64,000 nt of DNA, taken from NCBI GenBank assembly GCA_022577435.1, contig JAKOON010000007.1:10300926-10364925 (forward strand), given 5' to 3'. Positions 45,682 through 56,699 of this stretch are shown here, piece by piece. Source of the stretch: Embiotoca jacksoni. Lineage: Eukaryota; Chordata; Actinopteri; Embiotocidae. Under the pieces are notes generated by a model. The model saw only the letters and a list, made by a program, of their open reading frames with translations, had not been told where the DNA came from and searched no databases. Each line of letters begins with the position of its first letter. The first letter of the stretch is position 1. The position numbers and the translations under genes are program-made.

Positions 45682-48078
45682 CTGCAGAGTAGAAGCTGCT
45701 GAGTCACTAGTCTCTGTGAGTCCTGTCCCTCTCGGTAAACTGGACACGATGTATCTGGAGCCCTTTGGCACAGGCTGTCTGACCACCATCTTTCCTTTCC
45801 TGGTCTCTGCTAGAAACAGACTGTACCAGTAGGCATCGTTGGAGACCAGAGTGGAATCTGCGATGGTGGAGTTCCTCTCACTGATCACACTGTTCCTGCA
45901 GGGAGGAGCCGCTTTGCTGCTCTTGGGTTTCTGACACTTGAGCACGATGGTGACCAGTATGGTGATCAGCAGGAGAAATGACACGGAGCCCAGACCGATG
46001 ACCAGATACAGGTTCAGGTCTGAAAAGATGTCATATTCCAGAGGCACCTCGGTCATGTCAGAGTAGGTCTTAACGGCAGTCTCCACTGTGGACAGCTTGA
46101 TGGTGACTGTAGCAGAGAGAGCAGGCTGCCCGTTGTCCTTGGCAACAACAACCAGCCTCTGGTAGCGTGGATCTCTGTAACTGAACATCCTCATAGTCCG
46201 GATCTCTCCGTTGTATTGGTCCAGACTGAACAAGGTGGCGTCAGTCACCTGTAGAAACTGGTAGGTAATCCGAGAGTTGTGCACTGAGTCCGTGTCCAAG
46301 GCTATCACCTTGGCAACCAGGGAGCCTTTATCGGTGGATCTGGGGATCTTCTCCTCCACCAACGAGCCGTGCGCGCGCCACGGAGACACAATAACCGGAG
46401 CGTTGTCGTTCTGGTCCACAATAATGATGTGGACGGTCACGTTACTGCTGAGTGGAGGAGAGCCAGAGTCTCTGGCCTCGATGTGGAAAAGAAACTCCGT
46501 CTCAATCTCATAGTCAAAAGTTTTGAGTGCGTAAAGATTGCCGTTCTCTGGATTGATGGAGAACAGCATGGACATGGAGGTGTTGACTATCTCCTTCTCT
46601 AGGATGAAATAAACTAGATACTGGTTTTCATGGAGGTCAGGGTCAAACGCAGTGAGGGAGCTGAGCAAGGCCCCAGGTGCGTTATTCTCCATCACACGTA
46701 TAGTATAAAATGACTGGGGGAACTGTGGAACATTGTCATTAACATCCAGCAGCTCTAAAGTCATAGTTTCATTATCAGATAAAGGAGGAGAACCTCTGTC
46801 TGTGACGGTGAAAGTGATGTCATATTCTGGGACCTTCTCACGGTCTAATGGCTCTGACACTACTAATTCATAATAGTTATCAGAGGACTCCCTCAGTCTG
46901 AACGGCATATTATCTGGAACATGAAGATCAACCACTCCGTTGTCACCTGAGTCTTTATCATTGACACTAACTACAGCTATCACTGTATCTAGTTTGATGT
47001 TTTCATTGACTGGACTCTGAAATGATTTAATAGATATTTCTGGGTGGTTGTCATTCATGTCTTCAACTACAATCTTTATGGTACATTGTCCTGATAAACT
47101 ATTGGCTCCTTTGTCGGTTGCTATAATTTCCATATCATAAAACCTGAAGTCCTCATAGTTCAACATTCCCTTCACAGTAATTTCACCAGTGGAAGGATTC
47201 AGATGAAATGTTTCTTGTGTTTTTTCTGATGTATATAAACTGTATGAATAAGTTACATCAGAATTTGAGCCTTCATCTAAGTCTATTGCATTGAGATCAA
47301 TAACGAGGCTTCCAATGGGAGAATTTTCAATTATTTCAACATTGTAAATTGATTTGTCAAATGTAGGTGCATTATCATTGGTGTCCAAAACATGAACAAT
47401 AATGCTGACTGTACCAGAACGAGCAGGTGTTCCTCCATCTACAGCTGTGAGTATTAAATTATGAACAGCCTGCTGCTCCCGATCTAATATTTTTGTTAAA
47501 ATTAATTCCGCAAATTTCGACCCATCTCTTCCGGTTTGAACCTCGATATTAAAATGTTCACTTTCACTCAGATGGTATGTTTTCACTGAATTCGTTCCAA
47601 CATCAGGATCAACTGCATTACTGAGAGAAAATCTCTCTCCTTTTGGTGTCGCTTCAGATATATCTAAATGAATGGCGTCCCTTCGAAATTGTGGGGCGTT
47701 GTCGTTCATGTCCAGGATTTCTATTTCTATATTAAATATTCGCAATGGGTTTTCTAGTATTACTTCCAGTTTGAGATAACAAGACGCTGAAGATTTTGTT
47801 GGGCAAATATATTCTCTGTCAATCTTCTCCATAACATACAGTTCTCCAGTTTCTTTGTTCACATCCAGATATTTTTTGTTGGCGATGATATCAAGACGCA
47901 TCTTCCTCTGATTCAGTGTTTTAACATCCAGGCTGAGATCGGTAGCGAGGTTCGCTACGACTGATCCCTCTTTCATTTCCTCGGCTATAGAATAATGAGT
48001 CACTGAGGTCGACATTTGATGAACAAAGGAAAACAGAACAAGAGCAACGAGCAGCACGTACCTTTCGCAAGACTTCAT
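45682..48078 (-). CDS. D-type protocadherin variable exon Dv3
   Basis: The exon has 799 codons from ATG 48078 (MKSCERYVLLV); in-frame ATGs at 48096 and 48126 are alternatives. Donor CAG|GTAGGA at 45682. EC1 begins VTHYSIAEEM and has a C-x7-C loop (CPTKSSASC). Private changes include AELILTKI in EC2, SGTVSIIVHV, YNVEIIENS and DLNAIDLDEG in EC3. EC4 to the donor is array-identical, with silent changes near the donor shared with Dv7. The frame runs past the donor for 40 codons into the intron, not expected in product. Confidence 0.96.
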
Positions 48079-48557
48079 TGTCAGAAAAGGTCCCATTGCG
48101 GGGTATGTGCACAGAGATTCACCCAACGTAATGTCCGTTTCCAGCGATAATTAAATATGTTTTTAGGTCTTTGATCTTTACATGGTCATAAATTTCAACC
48201 CTGACGATATCGGGGAGCCGAAAAAACACATTGGCGTATTCGGAGTACAGTTTCAGCTCAAATGAGCTGCCCGACTGCTTCAATATGTCCTACTGACAAA
48301 ATTCATTTTCACGGCGTGCGCTCGTTTCTTTAGAAAACAGCGCCACCCTTTAAACATTTTAAAACCTTTGTCAAAAGTTACACATGTTGAGATGCCTTTT
48401 ACTTAATACATGTGAAATTAAGATAACTGTTGTTTACAGACGTAACTGGAAAGAATCGTTATTGATTAATACAACTCTGATCTCTGAACATACACAATGA
48501 GAAAAAAAAAGTGACTTAATGTTGATAAATGATTAATTCAAAACTAAATTCACAATA
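48079..48557. other. Spacer between Dv3 and orphan unit 3
   Basis: It contains the Dv3 promoter (48248-48350); the remainder aligns with spacers at 35.9 and 42.2 kb. Confidence 0.7.
48248..48350 (-). promoter_or_regulatory. Dv3 promoter: CSE-like and RE1-variant boxes
   Basis: GGGTGGCGCTGTT (48336-48348, transcription sense) and the plus-strand box TTTCAGCTCAAATGAGCTG (from 48251), an RE1-variant that has become a near palindrome. The TATA position is degenerate. Confidence 0.62.
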
Positions 48558-48722
48558 CACTGCAGAGTGGAAACTGCTGAGTCAAAAAAAAGGCGATCGC
48601 GTTTTCGCCGTGGAGTTTCAGCATCACGGAGCTGTCCTGTTGTCTCACTGTATGCCCTCTGACAACTATTCATTGTCATGGCTTTCATGGCCTGGTATTT
48701 TACTATTAAAACAGCGTCACGC
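48558..48722 (-). pseudogene. Orphan unit 3: collapsed D-type V exon with promoter
   Basis: CSE-like AACAGCGTCACGC (48710-48722) and the RE1-like box TTTCAGCATCACGGAGCTG (from 48616) join an exon-end remnant at 48558-48583 (CACTGCAGAGTGGAAACTGC). The donor is broken as in unit 1 (CACTGCAG for ACCTGCAG on the plus strand). The junction matches units 1 and 2. Confidence 0.7.
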
Positions 48723-48994
48723 TTAAGGTTTTGACAGACTGTTTTTAAATTAGTTTAACATGAACTTCTATAGTAATTTTTACTTTTTTTGTTATATATT
48801 TCAGTGGGGGATAAAACTGAATGACCACTACAGATATTTAGAATCACTAGATCAACTCAGGCTGTTTATTAACTTCGATTACGAACGGATCTCTCCGTTG
48901 TATTACGTTTATTGATTTAAAACAATGTATAATGGAGGAGGAAATGTCACTGAATATGAATAAATAATACGTAAAATATACACTGGATTCCTAC

Positions 48995-51385
48995 CTGCAG
49001 AGTAGAAGCTGCTGAGTCACTAGTCTCTGTGAGGCCTGTCCCTCTTGGTAAACTGGACACGATGTATCTGGAGCCCTTTGGCACAGGCTGTCTGACCACC
49101 ATCTTTCCTTTCCTGGTCTCTGCTAGAAACAGACTGTACCAGTAGGCATCGTTGGAGACCAGAGTGGAATCTGCGATGGTGGAGTTCCTCTCACTGATCA
49201 CACTGTTCCTGCAGGGAGGAGCCGCTTTGCTGCTCTTGGGTTTCTGACACTTGAGCACGATGGTGACCAGTATGGTGATCAGCAGGAGAAATGACACGGA
49301 GCCCAGACCGATGACCAGATACAGGTTCAGGTCTGAAAAGATGTCATATTCCAGAGGCACCTCGGTCATGTCAGAGTAGGTCTTAACAGCAGTCTCCACT
49401 GTGGACAGCTTGATGGTGACTGTAGCAGAGAGAGCAGGCTGCCCGTTGTCCTTGGCAACAACAACCAGCCTCTGGTAGCGCGGATCTCTGTAACTGAACA
49501 TCCTCATAGTCCGGATCTCTCCGTTGTATTGGTCCAGACTGAACAAGGTGGCGTCAGTCACCTGAAGAAACTGGTAGGTAATCCGAGAGTTGTGCACTGA
49601 GTCCGTGTCCAAGGCTATCACCTTGGCAACCAGGGAGCCTTTATCGGTGGATCTGGGGATCTTCTCCTCCACCAACGAGCCGTGCGCGCGCCACGGAGAG
49701 ACGATAACCGGAGCGTTGTCGTTCTGGTCCACAATAATGATGTGGACGGTCACGTTACTGCTGAGTGGAGGAGAGCCAGAGTCTCTGGCCTCGATGTGGA
49801 AAAGAAACTCCGTCTCAATCTCATAGTCAAAAGTTTTGAGTGCGTAAAGATTGCCGTTCTCTGGATTGATGGAGAACAGCATGGACATGGAGGTGTTGAC
49901 TATCTCCTTCTCTAAGATGAAATAAACTAGATACTGGTTTTCATGGAGGTCAGGGTCAAACGCAGTGAGGGAGCTGAGCAAGGCCCCAGGTGCGTTATTC
50001 TCCATCACACGTATAGTATAAAATGACTGGGGGAACTGTGGAACATTGTCATTAACATCCAGCAGCTCTAAAGTCATAGTTTCATTATCAGATAAAGGAG
50101 GAGAACCTCTGTCTGTGACGGTGAAAGTGATGTCATATTCTGGGACCTTCTCACGGTCTAATGGCTCTGACACTACTAATTCATAATAGTTATCAGAGGA
50201 CTCCCTCAATCTGAACGGCATATTATCTGGAATATGAAGATCAACCACTCCATTATCACCTGAGTCTTTATCATTGACACTAACTACAGCTATCACTGTG
50301 TCTAGTTTGATGTTTTCATTGACTGGACTCTGAAATGATTTAATAGATATTTCTGGGTGGTTGTCATTCATGTCTTCAACTACAATCTTTATGGTACATT
50401 GTCCTGATAAACTATTGGCTCCTTTGTCGGTTGCTATAATTTCCATATCATAAATCCTGAAGTCCTCATAGTTCAACATTCCCTTCACAGTAATTTCACC
50501 AGTGGAAGGATTCAGATGAAATGTTTCTTGTGTTTTTTCTGATGTATATAAACTGTATGAATAAGTTAGATCAGAATTTGACCCTTCATCTAAGTCTGTT
50601 GCATTTAGATCAATAACGAGGCTTCCAATGGGAGAATTTTCGGTAATTTTAAAATTGTAAATTGATTTGTCAAATGTCGGTGCATTATCATTGGTGTCTA
50701 AAACACGAACAATAACACTGGCAGTACCAGAACGAGCAGGTGTTCCTCCATCTACAGCTGTGAGTATTAAATTATGAACAGCCTGCTGCTCCCGATCTAA
50801 TATTTTTGTTAAAATCAAATCGGCAAACTTCGACCCTTCTCTTCCTGTCTGAACTTCAATATTAAAGTATTCACTCGTACTCAGATGATATGTTTTCACT
50901 GAATTAATTCCAACATCCGCATCAACTGCATTGCTGAGAGAAAATCTCTCTCCTTTTGGTGTCGCTTCAGAAATATCTAAATATATGGTTTCTCTTCGGA
51001 ATTGCGGGGCGTTGTCGTTCATGTCCAGGATTTCCACTTCAATATTAAAAATTCGCACTGGGTTTTCTAGTATCGCCTCCAATTTTAGGTAGCAGGATGA
51101 TTTCGTGTTGCATAGGCCTATATATTCTCTGTCAATCTTCTCAACAATATACAGCTCACCAGTCTCTTTGTTCACATCCAGATATTTTTTGTTGGCGATG
51201 ATGTCAACTCGCATCTTTCTCGTTGTGAGTGTTTTAACATCCAGGCTGAGATCGGTTGCAAGGTTTGCAACGACTGATCCTTCTTTCATTTCCTCGGGTA
51301 TAGAATAATGACTGACTGAAGTCGATACATAATGCGCAAAAGAAAAGAGAGCAACGAGCGACACGTACCTTTTGTGTGACTGCAT
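48995..51385 (-). CDS. D-type protocadherin variable exon Dv2
   Basis: The exon has 797 codons from ATG 51385 (MQSHKRYVSLV); ATG 51433 is an in-frame alternative with a poor leader. Donor CAG|GTAGGA at 48995. EC1 starts VSHYSIPEEM and has a two-residue insertion before the loop (YIGLC...SSC, C-x5-C). EC2-EC3 nearly equal Dv5. LHIPDN in EC4 and the 3' flanking sequence are shared with Dv4. It therefore combines pieces similar to different, non-adjacent siblings. Confidence 0.96.
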
Positions 51386-51559
51386 TGTTAAAACGGATCC
51401 CAGTGTTGTGTGCGTGTTCGTCGTTGGAGGCACTTCAACCGATAAAATGCATACTAATAAGGAAAATTACTTAGAAAAACTTCAAATCAAATGATTTTGC
51501 GATTTATATCCAAAGAATTGTCGCTGCAAATAACGGATAAATTGTGCTACGCATCATTG

Positions 51560-51678
51560 GTCCGAATTTCAGCACCACGGAGCTTTCCGCTTCTTTTGAT
51601 GGCGTCCTACTGACGACACTTCAGTGTCATGGAAATCGTGGGCCGGTATTTTTTTCTTGTCAACAGCGCCACTCCTTG
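51560..51678 (-). promoter_or_regulatory. Dv2 promoter: CSE-like and RE1-like boxes
   Basis: GGAGTGGCGCTGTT (51662-51675, transcription sense) and the plus-strand box TTTCAGCACCACGGAGCTTT (from 51567), whose left 14 bases match RE1 exactly. About 180 bp separate the RE1-like box from the ATG. Confidence 0.66.
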
Positions 51679-51917
51679 AATCTTACCGTGATCTCCCCTT
51701 TTAATATACAGTATTTAAAACTATCGATGTAGCCAACAATTAAAAACATGGTGTCATGGTTTCAATGCATGATTTGCTCTCAATGTAGTTAATTAAACGT
51801 ATTTACCTGTTACAAATCTTTGTCACCATAAATATTTCATAAATATATTGTAAATAAATAAATAAATTACATTATTTGAGAACTATGAAAAAACAAATCG
51901 GCAAATTGGAGGCATAC
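51679..51917. other. Spacer between Dv1 and Dv2
   Basis: Short AT-rich spacer; it does not align with the orphan-unit flanks and holds nothing I can name. Confidence 0.6.
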
Positions 51918-54296
51918 CTGCAGAGTAGAAGCTGCTGAGTCACTAGTCTCTGTGAGTCCTGTCCCTCTTGGTAAACTGGACACGATGTATCTGGAGCCCT
52001 TTGGCACAGGCTGTCTGACCACCATCTTTCCTTTCCTGGTCTCTGCTAGAAACAGACTGTACCAGTAGGCATCGTTGGAGACCAGAGTGGAATCTGCGAT
52101 GGTGGAGTTCCTCTCACTGATCACACTGTTCCTGCAGGGAGGAGCCGCTTTGCTGCTCTTGGGTTTCTGACACTTGAGCACGATGGTGACCAGTATGGTG
52201 ATCAGCAGGAGAAATGACACGGAGCCCAGACCGATGACCAGATACAGGTTCAGGTCTGAAAAGATGTCATATTCCAGAGGCACCTCGGTCATGTCAGAGT
52301 AGGTCTTAACGGCAGTCTCCACTGTGGACAGCTTGATGGTGACTGTAGCAGAGAGAGCAGGCTGCCCGTTGTCCTTGGCAACAACAACCAGCCTCTGGTA
52401 GCGCGGATCTCTGTAACTGAACATCCTCATAGTCCGGATCTCTCCGTTGTATTGGTCCAGACTGAACAAGGTGGCGTCAGTCACCTGTAGAAACTGGTAG
52501 GTAATCCGAGAGTTGTGCACTGAGTCCGTGTCCAAGGCTATCACCTTGGCAACCAGGGAGCCTTTATCGGTGGATCTGGGGATCTTCTCCTCCACCAACG
52601 AGCCGTGCGCGCGCCACGGAGACACAATAACCGGAGCGTTGTCGTTCTGGTCCACAATAATGATGTGGACGGTCACGTTACTGCTGAGTGGAGGAGAGCC
52701 AGAGTCTCTGGCCTCGATGTGGAAAAGAAACTCCGTCTCAATCTCATAGTCAAAAGTTTTGAGTGCGTAAAGATTGCCGTTCTCTGGATTGATGGAGAAC
52801 AGCATGGACATGGAGGTGTTGGCTATCTCCTTCTCTAGGATGAAATAAACTAGATACTGGTTTTCATGGAGGTCAGGGTCAAATGCAGTGAGGGAGCTGA
52901 GCAAGGCCCCAGGTGCGTTATTCTCCATCACACGTATAGTATAAAATGACTGGGGGAACTGTGGCGCGTTGTCATTAACATCCAGTAGATGCACAGTTAT
53001 CGTTTCATTATCAGATAAAGGAGGCGTCCCAGCGTCTGTCACAATCAACATAATGTCATATTCAGGTACTGTTTCACGATCCAAAGGCTCTGAAACTATG
53101 AGCTTGTAATGCATAGGCCTATCTGATGATTTGTTAAGAATAAAAGGCATGGCCTGATATATAGAGAGGCTGACATTTCCATTATCACCAGTGTCTCTGT
53201 CACTTACGCCTACCAGGGCAATGACACTTCCTACTGGTATGTTCTCATCCACTGTATTTTTAACAGATTGTATCGTGATTTCTGGATAATTATCATTCAT
53301 ATCCGTCACATGGACGACCACTTTACACTGCCCCAGCAAGGGGTGCGTCCCTTTGTCTCTGGCTTCAATGTGCATCTCATAAAATTTCATATCCTCATAA
53401 TCAATAGTGCCCTTCACAGTTATCTCCCCTGTGTTTGGATTTAGTGCGAAGACATCTTGTGTTTTTTCTGACGTGTAAAGGGTGAACGAGTACACTATCT
53501 CTGCATTCAGACCCTCGTCGAGATCTGTGGCGTTCAGCTTCATCACTACGTTTCCTATCGGGGTATTTTCCGTCATGTTAATTGTGTAAGTTTGCTTATC
53601 AAACCAAGGAGAATTGTCGTTTGTGTCCTGCACTCTTACGATAATATTGGCTGCGCCGGAGCGCACGGGCACCCCTCCATCCAAAGCAGTCAGTATTAAT
53701 TCATGGACAGCAGTCTCCTCTCTGTCTAAAGCCTTTGTCAACACCAAATCTACGTATTGAGTTCCGTCACTGCCGGTCTGAATTTCGATGGTGAAATGTT
53801 CATTGACACTGAGTTTGTATGTTTTAATAGTATTGATGCCAACGTCTGGATCTACAGCATTGGGCAGGGAGAACCTTTCTCCCGGTGTTGCCGATTCGGA
53901 AACGTCGAGCTCGATTCTGTCTCGACGGAAATGTGGAGCGTTATCATTTATGTCCGTTATTCCAAGCTCGATGTTGAAGATGCGTAAGGGGCTCTCTATG
54001 ACAACATCAAGCTTTAAAAAACATGTCGACTTTGCCGGACACAGATATTCCCTGTCCATCTTCTCCACGATATACAGTTCCCCCGTCCTTTTGTTAAAAT
54101 CTAGATATTTTTTGGTGGTGAAAATATCAAGTTTTACCTCTCTTTGTGCCAAACCTCCAGGCTCCAGTCCCAAATCTGCAACGAGATTAGCCACAACTGA
54201 GCCCCTCTCCATTTCCTCGGCAATGGAGTACCGAGTCACGGACAAAGCACTGGGCCATACTGCACACAAGACAAAGACAGCCGTCCAAAATGTCAT
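51918..54296 (-). CDS. D-type protocadherin variable exon Dv1 (most 5')
   Basis: The exon has 793 codons, ATG 54296 (MTFWTAVFVLCAVW), signal peptide ending before VTRYSIAEE, donor CAG|GTATGC at 51918. EC1-EC4 are strongly diverged from all other D exons (DLGLEPGGLAQREVKLDIF; WFDKQTYTINMTEN; EC4 with a longer KSSDRPMHYKLIV segment), whereas sequence after the EC4/EC5 linker (from FPQSFYTIRVMENN) to the end is the array consensus; the switch is near 52.96 kb. The EC1 loop is C-x5-C (CPAKSTC). As the first, divergent member it parallels Av1 in the A array. Confidence 0.96.
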
Positions 54297-54840
54297 CTTT
54301 TTTTTTCTGCAGGGAGAAAAATAATCCAGGTTCTTGATTTTGAAGCTCTGACCAAATATTTCGGCAAATACTTGGAAGAAAACGAATACAAAAAAAAAAT
54401 GGAATACTTAGGGTTTTGTTGTTGATTTAGAAATTAAAAGCATGACTTCCATATATGCGTGTCTTACACCCTTTGCAAATGGGTGTATCATGACTTCACC
54501 CAAGGAGACGCATGAGGCTTCACTGGTCAACAGTGACACCATGTGATAGAGACTGAGCATAGTGCAGCGATTCTGTCAGCCCCGTAGGGAGGAGATTTAA
54601 AATTAAATCATTTAAACAGACTAAAAACTTGACTGAGATAAATAGAAGATAAAAGTTGCCTGACAACGCCACCTAGTTAAGGAGTCTCGGTCTCCATAAA
54701 AACAAAGGCTCTATTAAAATCGGGAGGAGGGAGGGTGGGGGAGTGGGGAGCGGCAGGGATCACCAAGACATAATTAAAGAACAGTAAAAAAAAATGTTTT
54801 ATTTACAATCTAAAACCCATAAAATACCTGTGCAATTAAG
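54297..54840. other. 5' flank of the D array
   Basis: It holds the Dv1 promoter candidate and, at about 54803, an AATAAA on the minus strand within AT-rich DNA. No gene is supported. Confidence 0.55.
54470..54560 (-). promoter_or_regulatory. Candidate promoter of Dv1
   Basis: AACAGTGACACCATGTG (54529-54545, plus strand) occupies the CSE place about 230 bp before the ATG but lacks the CGCT core. It resembles the A-array CACTGACACCTTGTG box. No RE1-like box is found. Confidence 0.45.
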
Positions 54841-54871
54841 AGGTTGAAAGTCAGTGTAATTTTAAAACAAG

Positions 54872-54888
54872 TTAAAAAGAGTTCAAAG

Positions 54889-54923
<35 letters not shown>

Positions 54924-54951
54924 ACCTACTACCAAATTAAAAAGAGTTCAA
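54872..54951 (+). repeat. Poly-A tract flanked by 15-bp direct repeats
   Basis: TTAAAAAGAGTTCAA occurs at 54872-54886 and 54937-54951, bracketing about 30 As plus a short GGACCTACTACC. The arrangement recalls a target-site duplication around a tiny poly-A insert. Confidence 0.7.
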
Positions 54952-55861
54952 CACCAGGTAAAAGCCTGCCACCGGGAGGGGAGTCAGGGTGTGGTTGTTT
55001 CTTCTGGCTCTGCAGAGTTCCTCCAATCACTGTTGACACCATCGCCTGTCGTCTTGACGTCCTCCTCCCGTTAGTGTCGTGCTCTGGCTTCCTTTCTGTT
55101 GCGCTGTAGCCCCGTGTCATACTGGCTGCAGTATTTGGTGTCCACCTGGGAGGGAGGGGAGATCCTGCCCCTCCTGCCACGCCGTTGGCCACTTTGGTAC
55201 TGCCAAGCACTCACGATTGGTCCCTTTAGATCAAAAGAACCTTTCCAGGTGCAGAGGATCAGTGACTGCAATCAGCCTCATTAAGATCAGAGCAGAGGGT
55301 CCAATAAAAATGCCTGGTAAAATCCTAGGTATAAAAACATGCAAGTAAAACACCACAATGCAAAATAAAAAAACAACCCATGCTAAAATCAATATAATGG
55401 CAATTTGATTCACAGCAAACGTAAAACAAACGATCTACGCTGCAAAAATGATGGCTTACTCTCCTTCTGACAACAATTCTTTTAAAATCTTTGCGACCAA
55501 GAACTGACTGAAATATGGTTTCAATGACAGTGACATGCAGTAAGACTCACTTATATTTTGTCATTTAATCAGTGCCAAATTTTTTTTTTTTTTAAACAGA
55601 CCTCACTCCTAAGTATACAGACATTAGATATAAGGAAGCACATTGACTTGTGTGCATAATAATTTGTCTCATTTATGACACATATATTGTGTAAGTGGTG
55701 AAATGAACCTGATATACAGCTATTCTCCCTGACAACATGCATTACTCAATAAGCTTCAGTTTCCACTCCATGCTCTGGAGTTGATACCAGTCCAATATCA
55801 AATCATATCATCTTTAAATATTAACCCAAAGTAAGTTGGTATAATATGAAATAAAAAAAAT

Positions 55862-55990
55862 AATAGGTTAGGTAGTTACTTTATTAATCCCCGAGGGGAA
55901 ATTTTTTTTCGCTACAGCAGCATACAGGAAGCAATAGATAACAATAGAATAATAGAAAGCAATAAATAGAATAATAGAAAGCAATACAGA
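55862..55990 (-). mobile_element. LINE-type 3' tail fragment
   Basis: On the minus strand TTTCCCCTCGGGGATTAATA, then AAGTAACTACC, is the common teleost RTE-like retroposon end. The body is missing. Confidence 0.5.
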
Positions 55991-56635
55991 AAATATTGAT
56001 TTGGTAAAGCCTTGTTTTGTATGATGATGATGACAACATATGAAAATGTATTTCTCCAAATAGCTATAATTTATCTATAGACTTTTTTTTCTGCTTACTT
56101 TGAACTATATATCAACTTCTACACCTTGCTGTAGCCCGCAAAGTTGAAAAAGTCAAGAATCTTAGCCTGGATTCAAACGTAGATCCGGTCGTGTGAAAAA
56201 CACAACACAGACTGCTCCTCATAGTTAAAGTCTGCTTATAAACTTCTGCAGGAGACCTGTATAAGTACAAAGCAGTAGAACAGCCACATAAACTAATTAC
56301 CTCAACATTGTGCCAAACAATAGGCTAATTTAAGTATATTCAGAAGGGACTGAAATGAGGGGAAAAAGTTAAAGAGGAATTACACGATTTGACACGCACA
56401 ATAAGGAATAGCTGAATATGTGAGGAGTCTTTACTTTCCAGGTGATTAGACGGGATAGAGGATCAGAGGAGCTTGGGCAGGTTTTGGTTTTCAAAGTCCT
56501 GTTATTAAACTATTGCAAACAAACATAAATCACTCACTGGAAGGCTAAAAGGAAAACATCCCTTAAATAAAGCAAAAACAATCAATCAGACACAATGATG
56601 GGTGTACCTTTTGAATGAGAAATTTACACCCTCCT

Positions 56636-56669
<34 letters not shown>
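56636..56669. repeat. (CA)n microsatellite
   Basis: About 17 CA units. Confidence 0.95.
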
Positions 56670-56675
<6 letters not shown>

Positions 56676-56699
56676 TTAAACACCCCCAAAAGTAAGGCC

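Larger units (their letters stand above)
54841..56600. other. Intergenic region 5' of Dv1, with repeats
   Basis: It contains a poly-A tract between 15-bp direct repeats (54872-54951), GC-richer DNA at 54960-55260 with several overlapping open frames but no recognisable domain, and a LINE-like tail near 55865. The open frames may reflect a retroelement or old exon; no product is assigned. Confidence 0.45.

Noticed and set aside
26196..52838. Repeated plus-strand frames of about 77 codons opposite EC5/EC6 of every D exon (MCTESVSK..., MRAPRRHN...)
   Set aside because: They are antisense shadows of the homogenised coding sequence and recur only because the exons are near-identical.
54929..55271. 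Overlapping minus-strand frames in GC-richer DNA (VANGVAGGAGSPLPPR; QRRGRRGRISPPS)
   Set aside because: Two overlapping frames, no domain recognised and no splice context; recorded as unexplained rather than called.
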